Source: Brienomyrus brachyistius (Eukaryota; Chordata; Actinopteri; Osteoglossiformes; Mormyridae). Taken from it: DNA of 64,000 nt. The notes below the pieces were generated by a model. The model had not been told where the DNA came from. It was given only the letters and a program-made list of their open reading frames with translations, and ran no database searches. The translations under genes were made by a program, and so were the position numbers. Positions 26,566-38,300 of this stretch are shown here, one piece after another. Location: contig NC_064540.1 in the NCBI RefSeq assembly GCF_023856365.1, positions 16,399,191 through 16,463,190 on the forward strand, given 5' to 3'. Position 1 is the first letter of the stretch. Each line of letters begins with the position of its first letter.

Positions 26566-27190
26566 TTGGGCCAGCATAATGGTGCAGTGATTATCACTGT
26601 TGCCTCACACCTCTGGGACCAGGGTTTGATTATTTGCCATAGTTTCTCATGTGTGGAGTTTGCATGCTCTCCCGTGTTATTGTGGCATTTCCTCCAGGTA
26701 TTATGGTTCCCCCCACAGTCCAAAAACATTGTGAGGTGGATTGCAGTTACCAAGTTGGTAGTATGTTGGTAGTAGGTGTGAGTGTGCCCTGTGATGGGTT
26801 GGTGCCCCATCCTGAGTTGTTCCCTGCCTTGTGCCCTGTGATGGGTTGGTGCCCCATCCTGGGTTGTTCCCTGCCTTGTGCCCTGTGATGGGTTGGTGCC
26901 CCATCCTGGGTTGTTCCCTGCCTTGTGCCCTGTGATTGGTTGGTGCCCCATCCTGGGTTGTTCCCTGCCTTGTGCCCTGTGATGGGTTGGTGCCCCATCC
27001 TGGGTTGTTCCCTGCCTTGTGCCCTGTGATGGGTTGGTGCCCCATCCTGGGTTGTTCCCTGTCTTGTGCCCTGTGATGGGTTGGTGCCCCATCCTGGGTT
27101 GTTCCCTACCTTGTGTCTGTAGCCTCTGGGATAGTCTCTTGGCCGCCCTCATCCTTGGATAGAACAAGTGCTTACAGAAAATTGATGGAC
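26566..27190 (+). mobile_element. SINE with 7-fold 47-bp internal amplification
   Basis: The SINE head (GTGCAGTGATTATCACTG, CCTCACACCTCTGGGACC) and body (CCCCCCACAGTCCAAAAAC) are followed by seven tandem 47-bp units from 26784 to 27112, each GTGCCCTGTGATGGGTTGG ... CCCTGCCTT. The normal SINE 3' end (GTCTGTAGCCTCTGGGATAG and onward) follows. The amplification is inside the element, between two GTGCC(C)-like motifs. The open frames through it are artefacts. Confidence 0.9.
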
Positions 27191-29689
27191 AACGCCCTCC
27201 GCAACTCCCAAACAGAGCATTAGGCTTGCTTATTAGTTGATTGTTTAGTTTAGTTGTCGTTCTTTCTGTACTAAAACTAATACTGTAAAATAATAAATAG
27301 CACCTCTCTAAGAAGTCAAGCTTGTGAGCTGGGATGCCACATCTTCACAGAGGGAGGGTCCGGAAGATGGTCAATCACACAGGTTACAGGACCGCTGATT
27401 TCCTGTGTGGATTCAGATGCTTACTTCTCAATACAGATGACTCTGTCAGGACATGGTCACGGAGAGCCGAGGTCCTGCTGGAAATTACCTTCATGACAAA
27501 GAGTCACCCAGACATTTAATGGTTAATCAACACTCACAACGACACTCATAAGGAAAGGAAATCGTTGACTGTACCTTCCCTCTAGTATAAATATTCAGTT
27601 GTCCTTTTCGTACACACATACTCATCGTATCCCAAACAGCAGTATAAATACCACTTTAATGAATTAAAGTGTTCTGAAAAGAATTTGAAAGTGCTTATTC
27701 ACCACTTTCAGAGTTATTGTATCTTCACTGATTGGTATAGCCTGGAAACAACAGCGTAATAAGAGCATAGATAGGTGAGGGGGAAAAAACAATGGCTGCC
27801 ATGTAAAGAGAATGTATACAGGAGGCAAATATTGGAATGTACACATTGGGGGGCTCTGGGCTGCTGTGCTTTCCCACATAGTTCAGAGTGGATTTCATGT
27901 CTGGCTGATCTACTGTGAAGGAACAGATAGATTTACTCCCCCAGCCCTCCTAAACAAAGGGCAGCTTAATTTCACATGTTTCACTTCACAGTCATCTTTG
28001 TTGCCCTTTTAAACTGCTTCATATACCTCACATTGGTCTTTTCAGCCAATAAATGGCTAGATAAAATGAGTGAGAGTATGCCACTTATTCTTTTTTTTCC
28101 AACATTGCCCACGGCAGAGAGCTGCACTTGTCTCGTGCCGCTGTAAGCTGGTGAGTTTCCTGCTCACTGGCTCCTTTGAGATATTGTAGCTGCATTGTGT
28201 GTACATTCAGTATCAGCTCTGCCGTGGGACCCCAGCTCCATTTATTTGGATGAATGAATTATTAATGGCCTGCTGATTTTCCAGGGCTCCAGATGCATTA
28301 AAAACACACAATCTATGCATATAACAGATGCATTTCCCAGTGCCATTTTTCCCCTACACAGAAAAAAGGCTGGAGTTTTCAGAGGAAGCCTTCTGCACTC
28401 TGATGATCGGATGGGAAGAAAATTGTTGACCTTGGAGACTGAGGATGCTGTTGCCATGGGAACTGTTAATCCTCCTGCCACTCATGGAAAGCCTTGCAGG
28501 TAAGGTGTCCCACAAGTATCTTTGATATAACACCTGATATGCAGACTTTTTAAGGGATCCATATCACATTTTTTGAATGTAGTCATTTTATTGTTCTCAT
28601 TTATTTTTTTAAAGTAAATCTTGATTTTTTTTTTTCCTGACAGTAACTTGTTTATATAATGCCACTCGGATTATACTGTCCCTCATCTTTCATTAAGAAC
28701 TCTTTTTATACTTAAGGAAGTGACTTCCTCAAACTTCAAAAAAGTATTAGGCTGTACTTTCAAATTACCTGATGTGCAGGATCACACACTTGCCACTTAT
28801 TGTTCTGCATAAATGAGCACTAGCTGTTCTCAGTGGCTGCCCGCCCTGTTATTACAGCTCTCTGAAGTTCACCGTATGCAGTTATTGTTGGGACTGGGTC
28901 ACAAAGGAGCTGATTCAGTTCTTTGGTCATTTTTGAGGCTGGGCTTTTGTGCTGTTTAGCGATTGTCCTCCTTTGTTTGCTACATGCCGTTATGATTTTT
29001 CAGCCATGCATCTGCAGGATGGTGCTAACATGGTACCCCAGTCCCTACCACTGTCACCAGTGCTGCTTCAAGGCCGTCAAAGAACATCTACCCAGTTACC
29101 ACATCATGTAAGAAAACAAGGCTTTCTTTTACCTCGGGGGCGATATCACCATGTTTCTTAAATCAATGGGTCTTTAAGTGAAAGGTTTATTAATTCATTA
29201 CACGTCAGTCAGGCAACTGCCTGTGAGCTGTGGCAGGAAGGCCATTGCCTCAGATGAAAGATCTTCGCCTTCCCTCTCGGTTCTTCTTTCCTTGTCAATT
29301 AGCTTGTGATGCAAAAGGTAGCCCTAGCATTTGCTTTGGCAGGGTCAGGGACCTGTGGACGAAAGTTGTCACTGAGATAATTAAAAAAAAAAAAAGAAAA
29401 TGCAGTAGACATACAAAATGCTTGGAGAGATGAATGTGGAACGTAATGGGCAGGTACGTTAGAAATTATCAAAGGGACATATCATTTCATTACCTGCTTT
29501 TTTTCTAAAACCATTAGGTTCCTTTAAATCATTTTTTTATTTGAATAGACCAGAAATTTGGTGTGTTATTTAGTCACTGTGTGCAGTAATAAGTGACTTT
29601 TACAAAAATTTTATTGCCTTTCATACATCAAGTGCCTCTGATTTCTTTCCTCCAAGGGCATTGATTTGTGTGTAGACGGTTGGGGTGTG
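27191..29689. other. No gene seen
   Basis: Contains poly-T runs near 28090 and 28626. I looked here for contactin signal-peptide exons and found none I could defend. Confidence 0.5.
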
Positions 29690-29775
29690 TCCCTGCTAAT
29701 ATTGCAAGAGTACTGTATGTATTTAGGGGGGCAGGGGGCTGATTTGGACCCTACCAATGTCGAAACCAAACCTAC
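29690..29775. repeat. Dispersed segment shared with 38230-38300
   Basis: Both places have GTACTGT/GAGTACTAT, then TTTAGGGGGG, then GCTGATTTGG followed by C-rich sequence. The shared order suggests two copies of one dispersed repeat. Confidence 0.5.
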
Positions 29776-29815
29776 AGCCTTGCTCTCTTCCATACATCTT
29801 CCAGCTGCTAGGCAA

Positions 29816-29964
29816 CACAGGGCACAAGGGCTGGGGTACATCCTGGATGGGATGCCGGTCCATCACAGGGTACAGGGCTGGGGTACACCCTGGATGGGAT
29901 GCCGGTCCATCACAGGGTACAGGGCTGGGGTACATCCTGGATGGGATGCCAGTCCATCACAGGG
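29816..29964 (-). repeat. 47-bp tandem repeat in a reverse SINE, 3 copies
   Basis: Units of 47 to 48 bp start with CACAGGG at 29816, 29864, 29911 and 29958. Read on the minus strand they match the 3' segment of the SINE (CCCTGTGATGGACCGGCATC). This is the same segment that is amplified at 26784, 42964 and 43712. Confidence 0.9.
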
Positions 29965-30790
29965 CACAGACAAAGAACTGCACACTCCTGGGCAGTTTGG
30001 AGACACTTGTTAACCTAACTGCATGTCTTTGGACTGTAGGGGGAAATCGGAGTGTCCAGAGGACGCCTGTGCATGGGGAGAGAACATGCAATCATGCAAA
30101 CATGCAAAGAGGAAGCACAGCTCAAACCTCTGCCCTGTCTGAAGGCACCCGTTCATGGGAAGAGAATATGCAATCATGTAAACATGCAAAGAGGGAGCAC
30201 AGCTCAAACCTCATCCCTGTCTGAGGCACCCATGCATGGGGAGAGAATATGCAATCATGCAAACATGCAAAGAGGGAGCACCGCTGAAACCTCATTCCTG
30301 TCTGAGGCACCCATGCATGGGGAGAGAATATGCAATCATGCAAACATGCAAAGAGGGAGCACAGCTGAAACCTCATCCTGTCTGAGGCACCCATGCATGG
30401 GGAGAGAATATGCAATCATGCAAACATGCAAAGAGGGAGCACAGCTGAAACCTCTGCCCTGTCTGAGGCACCCATGCATGGGAAGAGAATATGCAAACAT
30501 GCAAAGACGGAGCACAGCTGAAACCTCATCCCTGTCTGAGGCACCCATGCATGGGGAGAGAATATGCAATCATGCAAACATGCAAAGAGGAAGCACAGCT
30601 GAAACCTCTGCCCTGTCTGAGGCACCCATGCATGGGAAGAGAATATGCAAACATGCAAAGACGGAGCACAGCTGAAACCTCATCCCTGTCTGAGGCACCC
30701 ATGCATGGGGAGAGAATATGCAATCATGCAAACATGCAAAGAGGGAGCACAGCTCAAACCTCTGCCCTGTCTGAGGCACCGGTGCTCCTC
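29965..30790 (-). mobile_element. Reverse SINE body with 81-bp tandem amplification
   Basis: After the 47-bp units comes minus-strand SINE core (CATGTCTTTGGACTGTAGGG, near 30023), then about nine units of 81 bp starting CACCCATGCATGGGGAGAG. Some units have lost 8 bp (TATGCAAACATGCAAAG in place of the longer form). The unit corresponds to the SINE stretch from the GTTTGCATGTTCTCCCC core back to the worn B-box region. One SINE therefore carries two separate internal expansions. Confidence 0.85.
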
Positions 30791-31093
30791 AGTTAGCCAG
30801 CATGCTGCTCTATTGTTTACTTTCTTGTTGCAGTTCCAGCAATATAAAATAAATGTGTATTTATAAGTTATATCTATTTTACCACAGTACTGGAAAAGCA
30901 TTGTAAAATTGATGGATTTATGTCAACAGATTTATAAAGATTCCATGTAAGATGTCATTTAAAACAGCAAATTACTTGGAAAAATGCCAAGTGCTTGGTT
31001 GAAGACATTGCCCCACAGGAATCCTATCCAGGGAGTTGGAGTTTGATAGCCTTTTGACCTGCACTGTTTGGGATAGGAATCAGTCTCACCGTG

Positions 31094-31140
31094 ATGATGG
31101 ATGGATGGATGGATGGATGGATGGATGGATGGATGGATGA
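31094..31140. repeat. (ATGG)n microsatellite, SINE-tail type
   Basis: About eleven ATGG units preceded by GGGATAGGAATCAG-like sequence, probably the worn 3' end of a plus-strand SINE. Confidence 0.85.
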
Positions 31141-31215
31141 TTATTCCTTTTTTGCATTGTTTGTATATTGTTACAAATTTAACTCTAATACTGCATTTTA
31201 AAAATTATTTTACTG

Positions 31216-31328
31216 CATGGATCTCGCTTTACTCAAGAACCAAGTGACATTATTTTTCCATTGAACTGTGATGACAGTGTGGTCTTCATTAACTGTAAAG
31301 CCAAGGGCAACCCAATGCCAGGTTATAG
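31216..31328 (+). pseudogene. Contactin exon: Ig1 first half (open)
   Basis: Reads [17 protein letters not shown], then the first Ig cysteine in INCKAKGNPMPGYR, a typical contactin Ig1 start. It ends AG|GTGAGT with phase 2, and the next exon supplies the missing base for arginine. The 5' limit is uncertain because no clean acceptor AG lies before the HGS codons. No lesion seen. Confidence 0.85.
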
Positions 31329-31511
31329 GTGAGTAATTTTGCCATTCTAGTCAAATTGCTTAAAGATTTACCACAGTTGAAAACGTGTGACGTAACACAG
31401 ACATTTTATTGCTGATAAATGGCTAGTGCTTATCAGACATACTTCAGAAAGTAATGAATCTGTTTGAAATTTTTGTATTGTATGAAAAAATGGACTGAAA
31501 TTGCTTCACAG

Positions 31512-31684
31512 GTGGAAATTTAATGGAGAAGACATTGCGATAGGCGGTGATTCAGAGTGCAGGCTGACAGAAGGAAACCTGCTGATTAACAGCCCAGAAG
31601 CGACGCAACATGGAGGAATATATCAGTGTATCGCCAGTAATCCCCTAGGCACCACTGGCAGGAAGGCCAAAGTGCAGTTTGCAT
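31512..31684 (+). pseudogene. Contactin exon: Ig1 second half (open)
   Basis: Acceptor CTTCACAG, donor T|GTAAGA. Encodes WKFNGEDIAIGG ... EGNLLINSPEA ... YQCIASNPLG ... KVQFA, with the second Ig cysteine and the contactin-type GGIYQC motif. The frame is open and joins the previous and next exons in phase. The best preserved part of the locus. Confidence 0.9.
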
Positions 31685-32159
31685 GTAAGAGAGCTTCTTC
31701 TAATTGTGTCACAAGGTTGACTTCCTGCCAGTGATAGACCATTTTAAGAAGTGCGGCAGGCCTGATTTCTGTTGCTTTTTGAGTTTAAACGCTTTCACTA
31801 CAGGTGCATTCCGATTTAAAAAATGCTAATGTTACTTTTAAATAGAATCTTGAAAATGAGTAACCAGCCTCTTTCCATCAGTTTCATTCATCCCTTCCTG
31901 TAAAAGACAGAAAAGCAAACGCTTACATGCAGTTAATTGGCAGTAAGCATCAATGTGATATTCGTCGTTAAGTCAACTTGCATCATGCACAATTGGTTGC
32001 TGATGTTAAATCAAATTGTTCTTTAATAAACATTTAATATGAGTGAGAATAATTCATTTTTTTCAAAAGGTAATTTGTAGATTCTCCAACTAGACATAAA
32101 AATTTCCAAAAATGTATATTTGCCCATTAGTCTGAAATAATCCATGAAAGGCCTGTAAT

Positions 32160-32478
32160 TTGGTAGCATGCAGGTGCTGTACTTGACACTATTGCCTCAC
32201 GCCTCTGCCAAGGTTCCATGTGTGTGGAGTTTGCACGTTCTCTCCGTGTCATTCTGGGGTTTCCTTTGGGTCCTCCAGGTTTCCAGTTACCAACTCCACA
32301 GAGTGAGTGTGCCCTGTGGTGGGTTGGCACCCCATCCTGGGTTGTTCCCTGCCTTGTGCCCGTAGCCTCCAGGATAGGCTCCAAACCCCCTGCGACTCTG
32401 AATAAGACAAGTGGTTACAGAAAATGGATGGATGGATGGATGGATAGATGGATGGATGGATAGATGGATGGATGGATG
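32160..32478 (+). mobile_element. SINE, diverged, in contactin intron
   Basis: Contains GCCTCACGCCTCTGCC, TGTGTGGAGTTTGCACG, GTGCCCTGTGGTGGGTTGG and GGATAGGCTCCAAACCC, then GGAT/AGAT repeats from about 32424. The tail has a single 47-bp segment (GTGCCC to GTGCCC), unamplified. Confidence 0.85.
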
Positions 32479-33666
32479 ATTGCCACATGCTGTTTCAAAG
32501 AAGCAACACTGGGCACTGTTTAATGGTTAGACCACTGCATAATCATTAGCGTAAAAACCATCAGAAAAGCCAGAGTGACTGAAACAGGCTAGCTGACTTG
32601 GAAGTATTTATATGTACAAAGATATATGTATTTACTGAGGATAACTTGGCCATAATTAAAATAAGTCTAACTGGCAATCAGGTTACAAGGGAACTGTGAA
32701 CAGAAACTAAAATCTGGCTGTTTTTAATTATAGCAATGCCACTTTAGGCATAATAGCTATTTTATTGTGTTTGTTTATTTTTTTTATCTGTATTACTTAC
32801 ATATGCAGGTATGCAATACCATGTCACACCACAAAAAATGCATGCCCTGGGTATCGCATGTGATGCACAAAGTTCTATGCATAATAAAAAAAAACAAAAC
32901 ATGCAAATAAACTAAAGAGTCTGAAGTAAAGTTCATTGCACAGTTTATGCTCCAATTCAAATGGAGGCCTGCAAAGACATTTACTGATTAAGTGGCTCAC
33001 ATTTAAGGTTTTGTCTGATAAAATTCAGCTGTTTTTAAAAATGAAGTAATTAGGTCACTCTGGATGAAAATGTAATAGCTTGTTCCACCACCTTATACTA
33101 ATATTAAAAGAGGTGGATTAATAGATTATTGAAATCAGTTTGAAGGCTAAGGGCACATTAGCCATTAGCTATGGCACAGTGACTGTTTTTGGCAGAAATC
33201 CAGTTCTCACCTTTTCTTTTTTCCCCACTTTACAGGCTTTTAACACACTTTCCAATGCTGTCTAATGGACACATGTTTTAAAAAATGAAAGACTGAATGT
33301 GAATTATCTTAGGAAGCAAGGCACAATTGTGCTGTGGCCCCTGCATGTTTTATGAGAAATGTAAGTTAGGATTTTATTCTCAAGATAAGCTTTTCCTTTC
33401 AAAGAGCACTATATTACACATTTTGAGGGTTTTTAGTCACGAAGTGTAGTTTCTGTCCTAGGATTTTTTCATCTATTATTTCATAAAAGCCTAACACGAT
33501 GGGGTGAGATGGAAGGCCTGATGTATTTTGTACTTTATGTATTTTCTGCCAGAAACACTTACTGTATGAGTATGCTGTGAGTGACTGTAAGATGATGTAA
33601 TAGTCACTCAAACAATGGCAGGGCCGCATGCCTGGATTATTTGAAGACGTGTTTTTGTTCTCACAG

Positions 33667-33761
33667 ATATGCAGAACTTTAGCAGCAAGCCGGGAGCGTG
33701 GTAAATGTGCAAGAGGGTCAGGCTGTGGTGCTGCTCCGTGCTCCTCTGCATCACTCTGGAG
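33667..33761 (+). pseudogene. Contactin exon: Ig2 first part, frameshifted
   Basis: Acceptor GTTCTCACAG; the first two bases complete the tyrosine started by the previous exon (contactins have FAY here). It reads YMQNFSSKPGA, then shifts frame near 33697-33703, and continues VNVQEGQAVVLL-R-APLHHSG, matching the contactin segment that ends in HSG. The conserved Ig2 cysteine codon reads CGT (Arg). Donor G|GTACGC. Confidence 0.8.
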
Positions 33762-35732
33762 GTACGCCCTTTCTGGCATAGTCTCAATCCTCGGAGTTAC
33801 ACTCGTCTCTCGTGGCAACTTCCGCTCAACTACTAATAAATACTGTATGTAGGTCATGTGAACAATGCAACAGCGAATGACCTTGTTCAGTGAAAATGTC
33901 ACTGGGAGTCAAAGGGCTCAAAGACTTTAGCAGTCATAGCGTGTAAGTGCTAATGTATCCCGTTAGTACGCATTCCCTAACCACCCTCGAACCAAACAAG
34001 TCCTCGTCTGTTTCCTGCCGATTTTTTCCCCTGATAATGTTAGTGAGGATGTTCTACACAAGTGAAGTTCCTTCTCCTTGAGTCATTTTTAGTGTAGCAA
34101 GATGGAGTGTGTGGGGAGAGTGCAGGTTTTTTAAAAAAACGTTTTAAGAGTAGCAGGTAATACAGGCATCAGAGCCATTCGGGCAGTGTTGTACTGCGTC
34201 TACAATGGTGCATTTCTCCCATGCAGAGCTGCACGGGCGCTCAGGTGTGCGCTGCTGATTAGCGCACCCTCCCTGCCGTCTGCCTCCGTCAGTGGCAGGA
34301 AGCACAACTTCACGCTCTGCTTTTTCTTAGCTATTTACCTCCATTACGTCTCATTCTCAAAGACTCTTATATGTTACTTTTGTCGTTATGAGATCCTTCG
34401 TAAAACTTGATGACTTTCCGCCGTTTTCAACATTTCTGTCACCGCACTCTGAGAGCTTTAATTGTTTTAATTCACTCTGTCCCACAAGGAGGCAAAAGCG
34501 ACTAACTGCCCAGGCAACAGAAAAGAGGCTCTAGGATATAATATTTTTCTCACTATGATGCCTTTTTTTCCCTCTTCCTCACTCTAATAAAAGTTTCTTC
34601 ATTTGGACCTGATGTCCCCAGACCCTGACATGCTCTGTTTTGTTAAATGGAGCTCTGGTTTCATAACGGTCTACAAATCAGGTGGAACTCACTTCCAGGC
34701 TTGGGCATTCCAGAGGGAATGCAAATCGACAGCACCCAGAAGCACCAGCAGTTAATGAGTTCCAGTGACTGTGTAAACAGACAGCCACCACAGCTTGCCT
34801 CACACTTTTGTTTGGCCCTTGGGTCTTGTTTGCTTCACTACACTTTTGTCTGGTTTGTCTGGTTGTTTGACTTGGGTGAATATTCGGGCTGGTTTTTCTC
34901 ATCTGGTTTCTTGGTTATCCTGTCCCTTGACTGGGTGAGTCTGTTCCATTGTCTTGTGTTTGACCCTACTCACCTGCATTCTGTGCACTTCTTCTCATGC
35001 TGGGAAACCCTTTCCTGCCAAATCCCATCAACACTAAGCACCTGGTCATCCTCCATGTGGGGCTAAGGAACCTGGGTTCCCCGACCGGTGGTGACCTGGT
35101 TCAGGAGACCTGGTACTTTGCTGACTGTTTCTTTGGACTCCATTCCTTGTTTTGTAGTCAGTAAAGCTCTTGGCTTTGTTGGCTGGTCTTGCCTGTTGAT
35201 GTAGAAGCTTTGGTGAAAGTGCTTATAGAAAAAGTGTCCCATGTAGTATCTGAGTTAGTATCCTTGTACAGAATTACATTTAAATGATTGTATTGACAGT
35301 AATTTCGTAAACAGAGCACATTATAAATTAGCCATTATCTTATTGTCATCAAGGCAAAGCTTCCGCAATGAAAATGGTTTCCACAATTAATATGGCTGCA
35401 TTTTGGCAAAAAAATAGCAGGGAACAGCTTGACCAAGAAAAATGCTTACAGTATATAAAAAAAAATAAATAAAACCAGGGCAGTTTTCCCCCCAGCAATG
35501 ACCAATTGTTCTCCAGACACAGTCTTTCCTGGAGCATATGTGTTTGCTTCAGAAATTCCACCATTTAGCTAATGTGAAGCTCTCATGATGTGGACCTTGT
35601 GTTGGGACATTTTCTCGTCAAATGCACTGCTCACCAGGACAGCGGATTTTCAGAGATGAGCCAGAGGAAGAGTCTCCAGAGAGCACCGATAGGGTGCTAG
35701 CCCAATCTTAAAGTCTTCTAAAGTCTTCTCAG
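33762..35732. other. Contactin intron region, no other feature
   Basis: No second gene was seen. Segments around 34790-35190 are rich in TTTGTC/TGGTTTG phrases and may be an old dispersed repeat. Confidence 0.45.
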
Positions 35733-35832
35733 CTGGAGGGGGAAATTCTATATTGATTCTCATCCTTTGCATCATTGTCACACCCAGAGAGAGCACCAGC
35801 TGCTGACCAGAAGGAAATGGTTCAGTATTTCG
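35733..35832 (+). pseudogene. Candidate contactin exon: Ig2 middle, with stop
   Basis: Good acceptor (AAGTCTTCTCAG) and donor (CG|GTAAGTG). One frame reads EGEILY, a TGA at 35754-35756 where contactins have a tryptophan codon region, then FSSF. The rest does not align clearly. This is the weakest exon assignment. Confidence 0.35.
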
Positions 35833-35924
35833 GTAAGTGAGAGGGTTTTACAGCTGAGTGTGTTATTTCATCCTTGAATTTTGGTTTGTTTTTAGAGATT
35901 TAAATTAAATCAAAATTTCTTCAG

Positions 35925-36081
35925 CAACACCTTCGAAGCTTTGTGTCCCAGAAGACAGGAATTTTGTACATCGCAAAGGTGGATGCTTCAGGGGTAGGAA
36001 TCTATACCTGTGTAGTGAGACACCTGATGACGAACAGTACAGGGTTCAGCTCCCCCATGCCAGTGCTCCTGAGCAGTGATG
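35925..36081 (+). pseudogene. Contactin exon: Ig2 last part (open)
   Basis: Acceptor TTTCTTCAG, donor G|GTGAGC, phase 1 as expected. Encodes RSFVSQKTGILYIAKVDASG, then VGIYTCVV with the second Ig2 cysteine, and ends PVLLSSD. The RxFVSQxTGxLYIxKV phrase is a contactin signature. No stop. Confidence 0.9.
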
Positions 36082-36608
36082 GTGAGCTGCTAATTGTACT
36101 TATTGTTCTAGTATCAGTGGCACAATGCTGTGGTACACTGAATGTGAGCAATGGATGAACTACTGTCTCAGCTGATTAAAACATTTGTTTTTTTTTTTTT
36201 TCTCATATGCAGTTGTAATGCATTCCTTATTCCAGGTAGTGCTGACTTGTGCTCTGTACTCTTGTCAGTGGGGTTAATGCCTACAGTATGTCTGAATTTT
36301 CCTCCCACAGTCACAAAACGCACAAACATGCTGGGTTTAGCACTTGTATTGACCTTAATTTCCTGCATGAATGGACAAGTTCAATTGCTGATCATAGCAC
36401 AGTTAGGTGTGTAGATATCATCTATTCCTTATATCTTCCTAACTCTACAATGGATGGGAAATCAGAAAGTAGATGGGAAACCTCTTCTTGTCCTTCATTT
36501 CATCTTCCACACGGGGCCACAGGTTGCAGTGAAGTTAGTCTGAGAAGCTGAACTTTATAACGCTAACGGTTAACATCTTTAAAATCTTTTCTTTCTGCAT
36601 CCCTGCAG

Positions 36609-36669
36609 CTCTGAAGCCTACTCCGCAAAAGGGATCGTCTGTGAAATTGGAATGTTTTGCATGGGAAAA
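36609..36669 (+). pseudogene. Contactin exon: Ig3 first part, damaged
   Basis: After CCCTGCAG it reads LKPTPQKGSSVKLECFA, matching the contactin AAKGSTVKLECFALGN segment. Directly after CFA one base appears lost (TGGGAAAAG where TTGGGAAA.. is expected), so the frame breaks before the likely donor GTAGGT. The upstream part of this segment (usually with KIEVQFP) is missing. Confidence 0.75.
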
Positions 36670-36905
36670 GTAGGTCTCAAGTTATATCAGCATCCTGGCA
36701 GGGTGTCCAGAGAAATGCCTGTCATCCTCCAACGGGCACTTAACCCTCAATAGCCACACTCTATATGGATCAAGCTGGAGAAGATATTTTGAATGTTTTT
36801 CCAGTGTCCACTCGCCATATCTTTCCCTTGAACGACAGGCGTTTTGTTTCATTTGGAAAAGCAGGTGACTTACCTGTCCTTTCTGCTTGATCTACTGTAC
36901 TGTAG

Positions 36906-37089
36906 CCCAGTACCTGCTTTGACATGGAGAAGAACAGACAGAAATCCTTTTCCTGAAAGATCAAAATCAACAGCCACAACAACACCCTTGAAATCCCATA
37001 CTTCCAACCAGAAGATGCTGGCTCCTTTGAATGCATGACAGAGAATACCAGGGCATGAAGTGCTGGAAAATGACAGCTAACTGTCTATG
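36906..37089 (+). pseudogene. Contactin exon: Ig3 second part, frameshift and stop
   Basis: After CTGTAG it reads PVPALTWRRTDRNPFPERSK, then shifts frame near 36958-36966 to TLEIPYFQPEDAGSFECMTE, the contactin Ig3 end with its cysteine. A TGA follows at 37056-37058. QLTVY in a third frame marks the original exon end, so there are at least two frame changes. No clear donor remains. Confidence 0.85.
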
Positions 37090-37742
37090 ATATCAACATT
37101 CACTGACATTTTTGCCAGATTAGAAGTTTAAAATGATGTGCTGTTTTTAAAAGTGTGAAAAAGAAATATTTGCTTTCAGGCTTAGAAAATATTTTATTAT
37201 GTATAAGAATTCTTGTCTCTGTTGTGAAGTGCATTTGGGTTTCCCTGACTCTTATCAGTTAGATCAAAGAGTGACATCTAATCGAATGTCAGATAATTAA
37301 GCATACCTCATAACTCATCCAGAGTGGCTTTATCTCGATTCGTCCAAAGTTCAGCAAAGTAAGTCTGATTAGAATGGCTGTTTCACAAATCATAGAATGG
37401 GATTTGATAATGATTTTGTTCATTTTATTAAAGAGTGCCATGAAACCTATAAGATGTCAATTTAATTTGTTGTGTTTTACCGTTCTGCTTTACGATTTCC
37501 AAGCTGTTGCTTGTCTGTATGAATTCTGCTAGCCGCTACTGTGCATGGAGAAAAGAAATAAACAGGCTATCAATTACACCCTTAGGTGGTACGAAAAGTA
37601 CATGCAAATGTATACAGTATACTGATTTCGTTCAAGGAGTAGCTGTGCACGTATTCCTTACAATGTGCTTTGTAACAGTTTTCAGACTTCCCCTAATATG
37701 CTGAATTCATGTGAAACCCGAGCTTAGTGTATTCCCTTACAG

Positions 37743-37878
37743 ATGTTGAACAGCTGCAATGGATTCAGACGTTGAAAGACACCCATGTGGCCTTTGAAGC
37801 AGACCTTTCCTGGGAACGTGGAGCCAGTGGGAAGCCTAAGCCACTGTACAGATGGCTGAAGAATGGCCAGTGGCAAAG
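37743..37878 (+). pseudogene. Contactin exon: Ig4 first half, cysteine lost
   Basis: Acceptor TTCCCTTACAG. Reads QWIQTLKDTHVAFEADLSWE, then R-GASGKPKPLYRWLKNG. Contactins have W-E-C before RASGKPKPSYRWLKNG; here the cysteine codon is CGT (Arg). The frame is open. The donor is unclear (AAAG|TATAGT or CCA|GTGGCA). Confidence 0.88.
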
Positions 37879-38229
37879 TATAGTGTGTATATACAGTATA
37901 GTGTATATGCGTCATATTTGTATTCTCCACACCAACAATACATATGGAATTTGGACCTTTCTAGCTAGCATGGTCACTCAAAAAGTAGTTGGAAATTTTT
38001 TTCCAGACTTTGAAAACAGACTTTATGGGAAGAAGACCTGATACTGATAAAATTTTGAGAAAATTCATAACAAAATTGCAGCAGCACCACGTCGTGATAG
38101 CAAAGAGAAGGGGGGTATCAGGCACTCAGTCTGCTTAGTGTGAAGCTCAAAAAGTATCTAACCCATTATATTGACACGTTGTGTTGGTGAAGACAATGGT
38201 GTGGATTTAGGTATGGATGGTAAAAACAT

Positions 38230-38300
38230 GCCCCTACCAGTACTGTGGGAGTACTATGTGTTTAGGGGGGTGGGGCTTTGGTGCTGATTTGGTCCCCCCT
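38230..38300. repeat. Dispersed segment, second copy
   Basis: Shares GGGAGTACTATGTGTTTAGG, GGGGTGGGGC and GCTGATTTGGTCC with the segment at 29690-29775. Confidence 0.45.

Noticed and set aside
26541..27167. 208-codon antisense frame with QGTRQGTTQDG-like repeats
   Set aside because: It is the reverse reading of an amplified SINE tail; the same peptide appears at 43572-44226 and in single SINEs.
30052..30675. 207-codon frame with an HGERICNHANMQRGSTAET repeat
   Set aside because: It results from the 81-bp expansion inside a reverse SINE; no gene structure.
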